In this document: positions 52,891 through 63,246 of the stretch, in pieces
How the letters are laid out: each line of letters starts with the position of its first letter
Numbering within the stretch: the stretch's first letter is position 1
Assembly: GCA_017590115.1 (NCBI GenBank)
Contig: JAGGNK010006559.1
Location: 11,052,162-11,116,161, forward strand
Direction of reading: 5' to 3'
DNA from: Montifringilla adamsi
Taxonomy: Eukaryota; Chordata; Aves; Passeriformes; Passeridae
Length of the DNA stretch: 64,000 nucleotides
Notes under the pieces: model-generated
Databases searched by the model: none
The model's input: the letters and a program-made list of their open reading frames with translations, nothing else
What the model was told of the DNA's origin: nothing
Made by a program: the position numbers and the translations under genes

Positions 52891-55388
52891 TTCTGTGCTG
52901 TGCAGGGAGCTCAGGACCATAAGGTCTCCCTTAACCCTAGAGAGCATGAAGAAATAGCTTCAAGGGAGGATTGCATGGAGTCAGCCCCACATTTAGTAGG
53001 ACTTCATCGCAATCAAAGTGCCAGGCTCTGTGGATGATCCTGGCTGAAAGCTGTGTGTGCTGAGCATTGCATGTGACAGTCCATTATCCCAGTGGCTCTT
53101 AGCCTAGCTGAGAGAGCAGCAGTCAATGGAAAGGTGATTGTTGGGAAATTCTGATATGTTTAAGCCACTACTGAATCCTTTTATCCAAAGCTGCATCACA
53201 GCTTTGTCAATCAATCTGTAGGACACCGTCTCTGTGCAATGCTTTACTGGACAGCTGTCTCTCTGTATCAAAGTGTTTCCTGAACAAAGACAATCTTTTG
53301 TACAAAATAGTGATGTCCTGAGTGTAAACCCTGTCTGCTCTGCAATACAAAACAGAAGTGATGACAAAACTGATGATTTAGTATCTGATGACTGCACAAA
53401 GCAGCACTGGGTTGAGGTGACCCTACACTGCCTTATAACTGGTATGGTTTAGTGCCCACGAGTGAAACTGCTTCCTAAAAACAAAGCATGCTTTTCTTGT
53501 ATAGAAGCATCACCCATAGAATCTACATATATATGTTTTAATTTTTCAGATTCACTTCCCATATGTTTAAGGAAGCTTGAAAATGCTGCTCTTTGCCACA
53601 GGGTTTCTGGCCATCCTGGCTGTGCTGGGAGAAGCAGTCTGTGAGGAGCAGCTGTGCAAGAGCTCTGGAATTGGCAAGGTGACACAATGAATGTGTAGAA
53701 ATCACAAGAACTGCCCTGTCAGTTGAAAGACTCTTGCTCAGGTGCTTCCAAATACCACACAGCTCTCATCTTGGCTAGTTAGAAGTTATCATTAGATCTA
53801 TCTGTTAATAGGACTTCTTTAGTATGACTTCCAGAAACTAGAAAAGTTAAGTATAGAGAAATTATTCTTCCACCCTAAAATATGGCTTATAATAAAAAAC
53901 ATGGAAAATAACTTTGTAATTTTTCGTGTCTCACAATTCTCTCTGTTTTGCCTTTCTAAGGAAAACATATAGCATTTTTAAAAAATACTTTGTCAAGTAA
54001 AGGTACCAGAGAAACACTTTGCTAAGCATTAAGAAAAACAAATCTTATTTATATTGAAAGCAGAATAAATCTTTATTGGTTCAATTTTGACTGTGATTAT
54101 TCTGTAAAACAGGTTTAATTCTGTAAAACAGAATGCTGGCATGATAAGTACAAGAAAACATTCACCTGCTCTACTTAAACAGGAAAAAAAATGATATGGA
54201 TTTCAGTGCATGTTGATATAAATTATGCTAATTCATCCTTCAGAGGGATAATTTATTTATGTGACCATGTATTCAAAACTTCACTTGATGCATAAATACA
54301 CTATTATGTACTGCAGATGTCCCTTGTGTCTGACAGCAGTGTAAAACCCAACAAATAGCAATTATCTGAGCAGATGCATTTTCTGAATACAATGTAGGCC
54401 CTCAAATTTGAATCCAAAATGAAATCTTTCACAGTGTTTTCCTAGTGGTTTCCTAGTCTTCTTCTTTTGACAGTATCATGGTAGGAAATTCTAAATTCTA
54501 TACTGCAGATACTAATTGCACTAATCAGAAGTATAACATTGCACATGATATTTTAGACTGTGCTTTGCAGGGAACACCTGTTTGGAAGAACAGGTTAAAC
54601 TATAAAAATTTTAATAATTACTGGGACAAGGGTGGCAGTTACAAAGATAATCCACATTTAAATAAGACAGTGTTCAGCATTCAGACACTGCTAGCAGAGA
54701 TCCCTCTAATGCTTAAGGACATACAGGAAAAAACAGAACTTAATTGGAAAACAAGTTGAACTGAAGAGTAAGTGAAATATGTAAATCCCTTTTTATTCTT
54801 CTAATATAATCTCTTGAGTCTAGGTTGCAAATTGACATATGAAAATAAAGTTATAATCAGTAAAATATCAATATGCATATTTAACACTAAGTACAAGTTC
54901 TTGTATTTGAAGCAACTTGAGTATAAATGTCTCCAATAAGCACTTAATTTAAATTTAGGGAGGCAGCTCCTCTGCTAATTAGAAACTCATAGATTGGTAG
55001 AAGTGTAGCTATCAAACATTACTATAGTGCTTACAAATAACTAGTTCAGTAGTCAAGTAATCAGCTCAAAGTTATACAAGCAGTAAAAGTCCATGTCCTC
55101 AGGGATTTCCTCAAATTTCCTTGCAGTTTTTTACTTTTGTTTTTCATGAAAGTTTCTACAAATCTTGAGTACTATGTATTAAACTGAATATAGAGAGCAG
55201 GAGTTTGTCTTCTCATGCTTAAGTATATCAGTATTTCAAAAAAAGCCGCAGAGTACATGTATTTAATGTGCAGAAATTCAACATATTAATCTACTCCTTA
55301 ATGTAGTTTACTTTATTTTTTTTTTGAGTAAAAAGTTTCAGAGCTTCAAGATGCGTAAAAAAGAAAAAAACATCAGATGCTGTCATAG
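52891..55388. other. Non-coding stretch between LTRs
   Basis: No gene or recognised repeat. The part at 52891-53110 is a little more GC-rich than its surroundings and may be a further decayed part of the LTR insertion, but I cannot align it. A 93-codon frame at 54478-54759 (plus) has an unusually soluble, non-repetitive composition but no recognisable domain. Confidence 0.5.
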
Positions 55389-55934
55389 GCAGGTATGCTG
55401 GTTTTAGCTGGGCTAGAGTTAATTTTCTTTACAGTGGCTAGAGCAGGGCTAGGTTTTGGATTTGTGCTGAGCACAGGGTTGACAATACAGAGATGCTTTT
55501 ATTATTGCTAAACAGGCCTTGCACAGAGCCAAGGTCTTTTCTGCTTTCCTACAGCCACACTGACAAGGAAGTTGGGGGTTCACGGGAGGTTGGGAGGAGA
55601 CCATTGCGACAGGTGACCCAAAGTGACCAAAGGGATATTCCAGACCATATGGCATGTTGTCAGTGTATAAAGTGGGGAAAGAGGGAAGAAGGGGAGGTAT
55701 GGCATTGGTCAGCAGGGCATAGAGTAATTGCACTGTGCATTACTTGTTTTTTACTATTTACCCTTACTGCATTTTACAGTTATTTTCTGTTATTAAATTG
55801 TTCTTATTTCAACATAGAAGCTCCACTTGGATTCTCCTCCCCATTCCACTGGGTTGAGGGGGAGGAGAGGGCAGTACTGAGCAAGTGACTGAGTGGTGCT
55901 TAATCTCCAAATGGGTTTAAAGCATGACAGCAGG
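55389..55934 (+). mobile_element. Solo LTR with a 5-bp target site duplication
   Basis: The LTR itself is 55394-55929 (536 bp). It starts TATGCTGGTTTTAGCTGGGC, where the first dinucleotide is a mutated TG, and ends in CATGACA. It belongs to a widespread avian LTR family recognised by TAGAGTTAATTTTCTTTACA, TTTTGGATTTGTGCTGAGCA and GACCAAAGGGATATTCCAGA. A TATAAAG box at 55666-55672 and an ATTAAA polyadenylation signal at 55792-55797 lie in the expected order. GCAGG at 55389-55393 is repeated exactly at 55930-55934, a perfect 5-bp target duplication. Such a length is typical of ERVL-like integrases; the class is my inference. No internal retroviral genes remain. Confidence 0.93.
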
Positions 55935-56327
55935 AAACAGTTATTTACCTGCCTCTCATTTCCCATCATTTTCCTGTAGAAAGACAGCACAGATGTGGAG
56001 GGCAATAACATGTTAGAACTGACTTCCAAGCATGCTGTGTTATGTCTGCAGTTGAATTCAGCACAGTCTAAAAGGCACAGAATTTCTATTCATGTATACA
56101 CAGGTGACATTCCAAGGCACAGTGTGGTTTAGTGGTCAAGCAATGCACCTGTGGAACACAGTGATGACAGTGTTTGCAAATAACTTTCCTTGAAGAGAAA
56201 GATCCACTACATTTGGCAAGGTCCATAATGAGAAACAATGACTCAGTTCCATTCACTATTAATCTCCCAGATGCAGTTACATGTCATAGTTATACAGGGA
56301 ATATGCCAAATATATGCATGCATAGAC

Positions 56328-56381
56328 ATATATTTATATCTATATTATCTATATCTATATCATCTATATCTATATATAAAT
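56328..56381. repeat. ATCTAT-type simple repeat
   Basis: Repeated TATATC/TATCTA units are visible directly, degenerate and interrupted. Overlapping frames rich in Tyr, Ile and Leu are products of the repeat. Confidence 0.85.
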
Positions 56382-56585
56382 CATGTAGGGGCTGCAAAGG
56401 CTCTGGAAGGTCTGAACAGGAACAGTCAGCACTGATGTGGCTCTCTGGTTTGCTTGAATGTGCTTAAAAAAGTAAGAAAATTTTAGATTGCACAGAGTTG
56501 AATAATTACATCTGAAAATGCATCTTTCTTTATATTCTAGTACTTCACTTTTGGTATACTACAGAGAAAAGGAAAAAAAGGAAAA

Positions 56586-56625
56586 GGAAGGGAGGAAGGA
56601 AGGAAGGAAGGAAGGAAGGAAGGAA

Positions 56626-56674
<49 letters not shown>
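56586..56674. repeat. Compound GGAA then GAAA tetranucleotide microsatellite
   Basis: About 45 bp of GGAA units (56586-56630) pass directly into about 44 bp of GAAA units (56631-56674). The tract is uninterrupted in each half and so is likely length-polymorphic. Plus- and minus-strand frames across it (runs of Lys-Glu-Arg or Ser-Phe-Leu) are artefacts. Confidence 0.95.
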
Positions 56675-56865
56675 GAAAAAAGGTTTTGTTTTCCCTCACT
56701 TTTTCGCACACTGGGCAGCATGTCTGAACTCATACATGAGTGGTAATGAAGTATTATGAAGCAGAGTTTGCTATAGCTTGTACTCTTTTAGGAGGAAAGG
56801 AAATAGGGATAGAACTGAGTCTCCCAGTCTTTAGCTCCTGAGACTGTGAAATTATACCCAGTGCT

Positions 56866-56867
<2 letters not shown>

Positions 56868-56904
<37 letters not shown>
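56868..56904. repeat. AAT trinucleotide microsatellite
   Basis: About twelve uninterrupted AAT units followed by an A-run. Likely polymorphic. The isoleucine run in the minus-strand frame comes from it. Confidence 0.95.
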
Positions 56905-56910
<6 letters not shown>

Positions 56911-58013
56911 CCTCTACACAGTCTGCATTTTATTTGGTTATACCATGATTGTATAACCAGGGGTACTTCATGAGCTACCTCTTGCCCTGAGTTTTTATGA
57001 GCTTCTGATTTCAAAATTAACTGCCTGCTTTTATTGCCTCTGTCCAAGGTAGGGCACATTCCTTGATCTTTGGAGATTTGTTCAATGTGGGTATTTTAAC
57101 CTAAATCTTTAGGTGACTTAGAATAATTTTGGACCTTCTTTCTTTATCAGTTAATTTCTTTTCCTTCACAGGTCGTCCAGAGGCATATTTCATTCTCATG
57201 CAATTATGATTTGCATTCCTAGAAAAGTAAAAATAAACTGTGTCCCTAAAATATTAGAGGTAAACACTGCCATTTTCTTTGCAACAATTAGTGAATGTGA
57301 AATCAGATTGTGCTGTTATACTTCCCATAGGAATGCCAAATGGTGTTTTATGAATGTCATTAATATAATATGCAAATGATCTGCTTGGCTTTTGCTCCTC
57401 TGTTTGGATTAACCTAGTCAATCAGTCAGATGTTGCTATGAGAAAGTTGATGAAAGCTTATCCAGTTGTTGAGAAGGTCAACGAAATGACAGACCCCTCT
57501 CTTTTTTCACTTGCCCTACAGCTAGAATACCATACATAGCAATGTTTGAATGACTAACTGAAGTCACCTGGGTATTGATAAGGGACTCTGAAGCAAGTTG
57601 TTATGAAATTTCCTATAACATACATTTATCATAATGTGAGCTATTATAAAAGAATTTAATATATTTGTGTTAATAAGGAGTGTTCAAATAAAATGGAGGA
57701 TACTTATTGCAGGCTTTGCAGACAGAAAAATTGCTAAAAACTCCTTGTTGCATAAGACAGTGCTCACGCAGAAGATAAAATCTCTAATTAATGTTTGTTT
57801 GCTGTCTGGATAGCAATAGAGATCTCCATTGCAGGGGTGCTTGTAACAGCATCTTCAGCTGAATCAGGACAGATGTCTTGAATCACTTTTCTACTTGATT
57901 TTTGTACTCCTGCTGTCCAAGGTCCTACATAACCTCTTCAGCAACACCTTTAACCCTTTACTATTGATTATATTAATCTTAATACAAAATATCTCCTTAT
58001 TATAGTTATAAGC

Positions 58014-58125
58014 ACATATATAAGTATATATATATAAAGTTATATATAAGTTATATATATAAAGTTATATAAATATATAAGTATATATATAGTTATAAGT
58101 ACATATATAAGTATATATAAAGTAC
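58014..58125. repeat. AT-rich palindromic microsatellite cluster
   Basis: Units such as ATATATAAGTATATATATA and AAAGTTATATATAAG repeat several times with small changes. The sequence is nearly self-complementary over long stretches and could form cruciforms or stall polymerases. No gene is attached. Confidence 0.85.
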
Positions 58126-59341
58126 AAAGGACTTATTTTATGATGCTGCATCTGCAGTAACAGTTTGTACTTACAGCTATCTATAATACAGCCAGTTCTA
58201 CAATTTGGAATCACCTGAGATTCTCTGTGATAGTCCAAGTCTCCACCCAGGATATTAATCTGTATATTTAAACATAACTATTGGTTTATGCACAGCAGAA
58301 GCTGCCTAGGGAAATCTCTAGACCTTTCCGAAATACCCAATTCTAGAGTTCCTGCAGCAATTAGTAAAAAACTTTGTTGTGAAGGAGGCTGGGAAATATG
58401 TCAATCACCTTTTCATATCTCAAGCCAGTCCATTATATCTATTCAGTCTCTGTGCAGAGATCATCTGGGGAGTTCCTGGACCAGGCAAATTTTACCTTAG
58501 TGCATTGGGTGTGTACACAGGCCTTGCTCTGATACCAATTGACACCACAATTATAACCATAGGGCAAATCTGAATTTGAATCTTATTTTTCCTTTATGGC
58601 TTGCATTCTAAATGGTTATCACTGTATGTTTTCCACTTACATTTATGACATAGCAAAAGAAAATCCTTAGGTGAGAAATTATAAAACAATACTATAAGCT
58701 TTGGTCAGAATAATTTGAAAACCAAGTGGTTTAACATGTTGAAACTAAGAAAAGAAAGTCACACACTAAAAATATAATTAGATTTCATCAGTGTTTCCTT
58801 GCAGTGAGAGTCTAGCTGGGGATGCAATTACATCATGATGCTTCTGAGCTTTGTATTTTAATAATTTTATACTAAAATCTCTTCTTAGATGATTACATTA
58901 TACAGAAATATCACCAAATGAATAATGCTTTTTAGAAGCTATTATTTCAGAAAAGCTTGAGTACTACAACTTTATTCAAAGGTAGATGACTTACGGATAG
59001 CTCAGCTAAGAAGAGTGCTAAAAAATTCTGGTTTGGCCTGTAATCTTTTTCTGATAAATATAATTCCTGTGAAATCTAAACCAACAATGTCATATTTTTA
59101 ATATTAGATTTCAGTACTATATCTTAGTGGCTTTTTTATGGGAGAACTACTTCTTCTGAATGTCTGAACCTCTGGACTGAAGTATGCTTCCTTGTCTGTC
59201 TGAACTTCTACAAGGAATTCCTGCATGAAGCAGCTTTGACTGAATTGTCTGAAATTTCCTTCAAAGTTCAAGGAAAATATGGCATTGAAGATAATCTTTT
59301 CTTTGAAAGTAATCGTCTATTGGTCAGTGAAATGCAGCAGC

Positions 59342-59445
59342 TGTGTTTTAGCCCCAGACAGCAGCTCAGCCCCACGCAGCCACTCATTGAACCAGAACTG
59401 TGCAAATGAGAGAACTCATGGGTTGAGACAAAGACAATTTAATAA

Positions 59446-59480
<35 letters not shown>

Positions 59481-59904
59481 AAAACAAACACCAAAATACC
59501 AGAAACCAGAGAAAAAATTCAAAGAGGAAAATATATTAAACCATGACAGACAAGTGATGCAAAAACCCCCAAATGCTCACAGCCTCGTGCCCAAGCAGTC
59601 CCCAGATATCGGCAACCACAGATGACCTTCCTCACGGACAGCTTTATAATGGAGCACAATGCCATAAGGTATGGAATGCCCCTTTGGTCAGTTGGGTCCT
59701 GGCTGTGTCCTTTCCAACTCCTTGTGCTTCCCCAGCCTCCTCACTGGTGGGAGTGGGGTGAGGAGCAGAAAAAAACTTGCTCTGTGTCAGTGGTATCAAA
59801 AGCATCCCTATGTTATCAGCACTGTTGCCAGCACAAATCCAAAACACAGCCCCATACTGGCTGCTGTGGAGAAAAGAAACTCCAGTCCAGCAAAAATCTG
59901 TACA
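59342..59904 (-). mobile_element. Solo LTR, inverted relative of the LTR at 55394
   Basis: Read on the minus strand, this 563-bp segment starts TGTACAGATTTTTGCTGG and ends GGGGCTAAAACACA. It shares with the LTR at 55394 the blocks TTTTGGATTTGTGCTG, ACTGACCAAAGGGGCATTCC, a TATAAAG box (complement at 59642-59648) and ATTAAA (complement at 59438-59443). The complement of the R region carries a 31-base A-run at 59448-59478. Flanks GCAGC (59337-59341) and ACAGC (59905-59909) agree at four of five bases, a probable decayed 5-bp target duplication. No internal retroviral genes adjoin it, so it is a solo LTR. Confidence 0.9.
59448..59478. repeat. 31-base poly-A run inside the minus-strand LTR
   Basis: Thirty-one consecutive A are seen directly, next to the polyadenylation signal of the LTR read on the opposite strand. 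As sense-strand T it lies before that signal, so it is not a retroposed tail of the LTR itself. Probably slippage expansion. Confidence 0.9.
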
Positions 59905-60624
59905 ACAGCTTATGAAATTCCTCATCAAGTTAAGATGGAGGGCCCTTCAGTAAGAGAGCTGACCCAGCATGACTCCTGGAATCTGTCTTGTCTCTACATC
60001 TCTTGTTCTGCTGCAGTAAAACCTTTCTAAATTGCCTACAATCCCAGTAGCCTATTTGCTCCAAGGCCTCTTACTTTTGTCTTCAGAAGTGAGTAGGCAT
60101 ACAGTGTTTGTTGTCTCAAATTGCTATGAGAGTCCAATTCCAAATAGCTCATTTGGCACAAACTGATGTGTTATTTATTTCCTCACAAACAAGATATTAA
60201 TCCATTCAGCTTTAGTGGGGACATAAAAATGCGGCTATTTTGTGGGTGCAGAGTTATAGCACTCTGCAGTCCTTGGATACATGACAATAAATGTACCACA
60301 CAGTTCCCACTTTATCTAAGTCACCCAATTATCTCTGGACTAAATACTGTGAATACTTATGTAGTAGTAGACTTCAGAGTAGTATCAGATTCACCATTTT
60401 CAAGTAAACAAAGATTGTTTTAAAATCAATTGAAGTAATTGAAAAATGGTTCCTTAGATTTCTATGGCCTTTGCTTTGTGCCACAAAAAGGACAGATGAA
60501 AATATGATTACTTATTTTATGAACATTACTCTTTATGTGATTTCTTTAGGCATTTCTTATGAGGAATATTTACTTTTAGTTTTCATGAGACTTAAAAAAA
60601 GTAATCTAAATAGGATCTTTCAAA

Positions 60625-60676
60625 TATCTCAATTCTAGGCATATTTGAAATATCTCAGTTCTAGGCATATTTGAAA
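60625..60676 (+). repeat. Two-copy 26-bp direct repeat
   Basis: Units beginning TATCTCAATTCTAGGC and TATCTCAGTTCTAGGC, each ending ATATTTGAAA, stand head to tail with one difference. A small local tandem duplication. Confidence 0.9.
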
Positions 60677-61289
60677 TATTAGCACGCTTGCTATGAATAC
60701 AAAAAAAGAATTTTTCTGCCATAACAAAAGCAGGAAATTAATTGACTGTAACAACACCGTTAGAGAGATATTCTGCTTGTGCTGTCAAAAATAACATAAA
60801 GGTATTTAAAGCAGGAGATTTCAAGCCCCATTTTGATTTGATAGGAGAAATCAATAGGCATAAAAGAAGACTGGTTTTGTTTTGATAGCTTTTTTCATTT
60901 GTGCACTAGTGTCCTGAATTTCTGCTGTTCCTTAGTAACATTGCTGTTACTTTAAAAAAGGATAGTGCAACAGAGTGCTCTTCCTGGACTTGTAACCTTC
61001 AGGAGGACCAGTTCTAGGAGCTGTCCTCAGAGCTGACATGCAGATATTCTTTCTTCCTGGTCTTCTGCTCTAGCACTACCTATTCCAAAAAGAGAGCCAA
61101 AAAAAAAGAGATTTACCTTAAAAAGGCTGAATACTTTGTATAATGATGTGTGGCTTCTCAGTCGACACTGTCTGCCAATAGATGATGAGCACTACCTGTA
61201 TGAGCAAGGTGTCACTGCTGAAATCTTCAGGTAACATGAAAATAGCTCTAAGCAATTCAAAAAATAATTGTCACTTCATTTGTCTTTGC

Positions 61290-61316
61290 AAAAAAAAAAA
61301 AAAAAAAAAAAAAAAA
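61290..61316 (+). repeat. 27-base poly-A run
   Basis: An uninterrupted A-run directly seen. It could be a retroposed tail for sequence to its left, but no retrocopy is recognised there. Confidence 0.9.
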
Positions 61317-62315
61317 GGAGCAGGAGGGAAAAAGAAAGCTGTAGCTCTACAAGGAAAAAGAAAAAATAATGATAGGATGATTTAACAAGTAATACAATGT
61401 AATAATAATCTTTCCATTGAGATGGGTTTCATGTCAAATTAAATCAAGGTCAATTTTCATAAATTCAACATTTCTGGGAAAAAATGCAAGCTATTCTGCC
61501 TTCCATTAAAGTGAGGGATTCTGACTTCTCTGCTGACAAGTCATAGTTATATTATGCATCATGACATGTAACTGTCAGTGAAATAATGTCAGATAATTTT
61601 ATAAAAAGCATAACTGAAAGATGTGTAATTAGCTGGTGGCATTGCAACCGAACTTGAACCTAGGTGTTTTGTGAAAGTCTAGTCCAGAGTAAGTTCATTT
61701 ATAAGGAAAATGAGAAGTCCATAGACACTTTTTTCCCAATGTGTTTATAATTAAGCTGGCAAGATGCATTTCTTCTTTTAGAGATATTTTTAAAGGTATA
61801 TCTTTAAGAAAAAAAAATTTAAAAAAAATTGGAGCATTATGGCTACAGCAACAAACTTCTTTGTGAGATCTTTTACCTAAATGTCATTATTAGTTTCTAT
61901 TATCTGACTTTTTGGGATCATAGAACACTTGAACTAGCTATGGAAGCAACCTCCTGAAAGTGTCAAAAATCCATATCCCTGGGAACAGAAGAAAGGGACA
62001 CATGCTGTGTGTGAGCAGTTTTAGGCACAAACAGGGAATGTTTGCCGTGGAGCCAGCATGTGCTTGCAGCCACAGGTGAAACAGGGGAGGCAGCTGCAGC
62101 CAGCCTGAATTTCAGTGGTGTCTCCATGGTGGGCAGAATGGTGCTGGCAGGGCCTGACAGTGTGAGAGACCTGGAAGCGGAAAGCAGCCTGGAAGGTCAG
62201 TGTTGTGATTGAGTGAGCCTGTGGGCAACCAAATGGAGCTTCACATAAAGTTATTCCAAACCTCTTCCACCACAAGGCAAAAGACATGCTGCCACTTCCA
62301 GGAAGTTCCAGGAAG

Positions 62316-63246
62316 GGTGCCAACCAGACAAGTGTCTATTTTTTTTTTTATTTTATTTTATTTTTTTTTTTGACTTGCCTGTTTTCTCAGAGTTCACGAA
62401 GTCTGATAGTAAAATTTGAATTTATTGAACATGGGCCTCTTTTATGCAGGATAGCAATTCAGAAAACATGGAACTCATTCTGCTGATGTTTCCCTTGAAA
62501 TCTAGCAGATTTGAATCAGTGGTATGCACATACTGGAAAAACTAAGAAACAATCAATAAACAAAATATTATAGGTTTTGTACCAAGACTAGATCCACATC
62601 TTATAGCTGCCACACGCAAATGCCAAATGTCACACACCAAGAGCTAACTGATGGCTTAATATTAACATTTAGCAAAACATCCTCAGAATAGTCTTGAGTT
62701 TCTTCAGCACCAAAATGGTGGGAATATTTGCTAGTTGTGGCTTGCTCATTTGTTGAAAGGCTGGATGTTCAACCAGGAGATGGTGCCAGCCAGACAAGTG
62801 TTTTTGTGGTTTTTTTTTTTTTTTTTTTTTTTTTTTGATTTGCCTGTTTTCTCAGAGTTCACAAAGTCTGATAGTAAAATTTGAATTTATTGAACATGGG
62901 CCTCTGTTATGTGGGATAGCAATTCAGAAAACATGGAACTCATTCTGCTGATGTTTCCCTTGAAATCTAGCAGATTTGAATCAGTGGTATGCACATACTG
63001 GAAAAACTAAGAAACAATCAATAAACAAAATATTATAGGTTTTGTACCAAGACTAGATCCACATCTTATAGCTGCCACACGCAAATGCCAAATGTCACAC
63101 ACCAAGAGCTAACTGATGGCTTAATATTAACATTTAGCAAAACATCCTCAGAATAGTCTTGAGTTTCTTCAGCACCAAAATGGTGGGAATATTTGCTAGT
63201 TGTGGCTTGCTCATTTGTTGAAAGGCTGGATGTTCAACCAGGAGAT
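62316..63246 (+). repeat. Recent tandem duplication of a 465-466 bp unit
   Basis: Copy 1 is 62316-62781 and copy 2 is 62782-63246. Both begin GGTGCCA(A/G)CCAGACAAGTGT, pass a T-rich tract, and end TTCAACCAGGAGAT. From the base after the T-tract to the end (about 410 bp) I count five mismatches: 62374/62839 C/T, 62398/62863 G/A, 62441/62906 T/G, 62447/62912 C/T and 62448/62913 A/G. All five lie in the first 80 bases. The remaining 330 or so bases look identical. The T-tracts differ in structure: copy 1 is interrupted by A at intervals, copy 2 is a long pure run. The unit contains no recognisable gene. Confidence 0.95.

Larger units (their letters stand above)
55935..59341. other. Non-coding stretch rich in simple repeats
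   Basis: Between the two inverted LTRs no gene is recognised. The stretch holds several microsatellites (ATCTAT-type at 56328-56381, GGAA/GAAA at 56586-56674, AAT at 56868-56904, AT-rich at 58014-58125), listed separately where large. Confidence 0.6.
59905..62315. other. Non-coding stretch before the tandem duplication
   Basis: No gene is recognised. It contains a 26-bp direct duplication (60625-60676), a 27-base A-run (61290-61316), and a somewhat GC-richer block at 62010-62310 in which a 100-codon minus-strand frame occurs without recognisable motifs. A possible, very decayed CR1 3' end (GGATCATAGAACACTTGA) starts near 61917, but the match is too weak to list as an element. Confidence 0.5.

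Noticed and set aside
33532..57377. ATGCAAAT octamer (POU-type) motifs at about 33532, 43473, 45380 and 57370 as an enhancer cluster
   Set aside because: They are tens of kilobases apart and the number is about what an AT-rich 64-kb sequence would give by chance on two strands.
59622..60030. Plus-strand frames of 97 and 119 codons near the LTR at 59342, and the similar minus-strand frame at 55449-55733
   Set aside because: The resemblance between them is real but comes from shared antisense LTR sequence, not from a protein family.
61917..61985. Possible further CR1 3' end starting GGATCATAGAACACTTGA
   Set aside because: Only the first 20-30 bases resemble CR1; the remainder cannot be followed with confidence.
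62021..62323. 100-codon minus-strand frame next to the tandem duplication
   Set aside because: No recognisable motif, and the frame depends on a locally GC-richer composition; no sign of exon structure.
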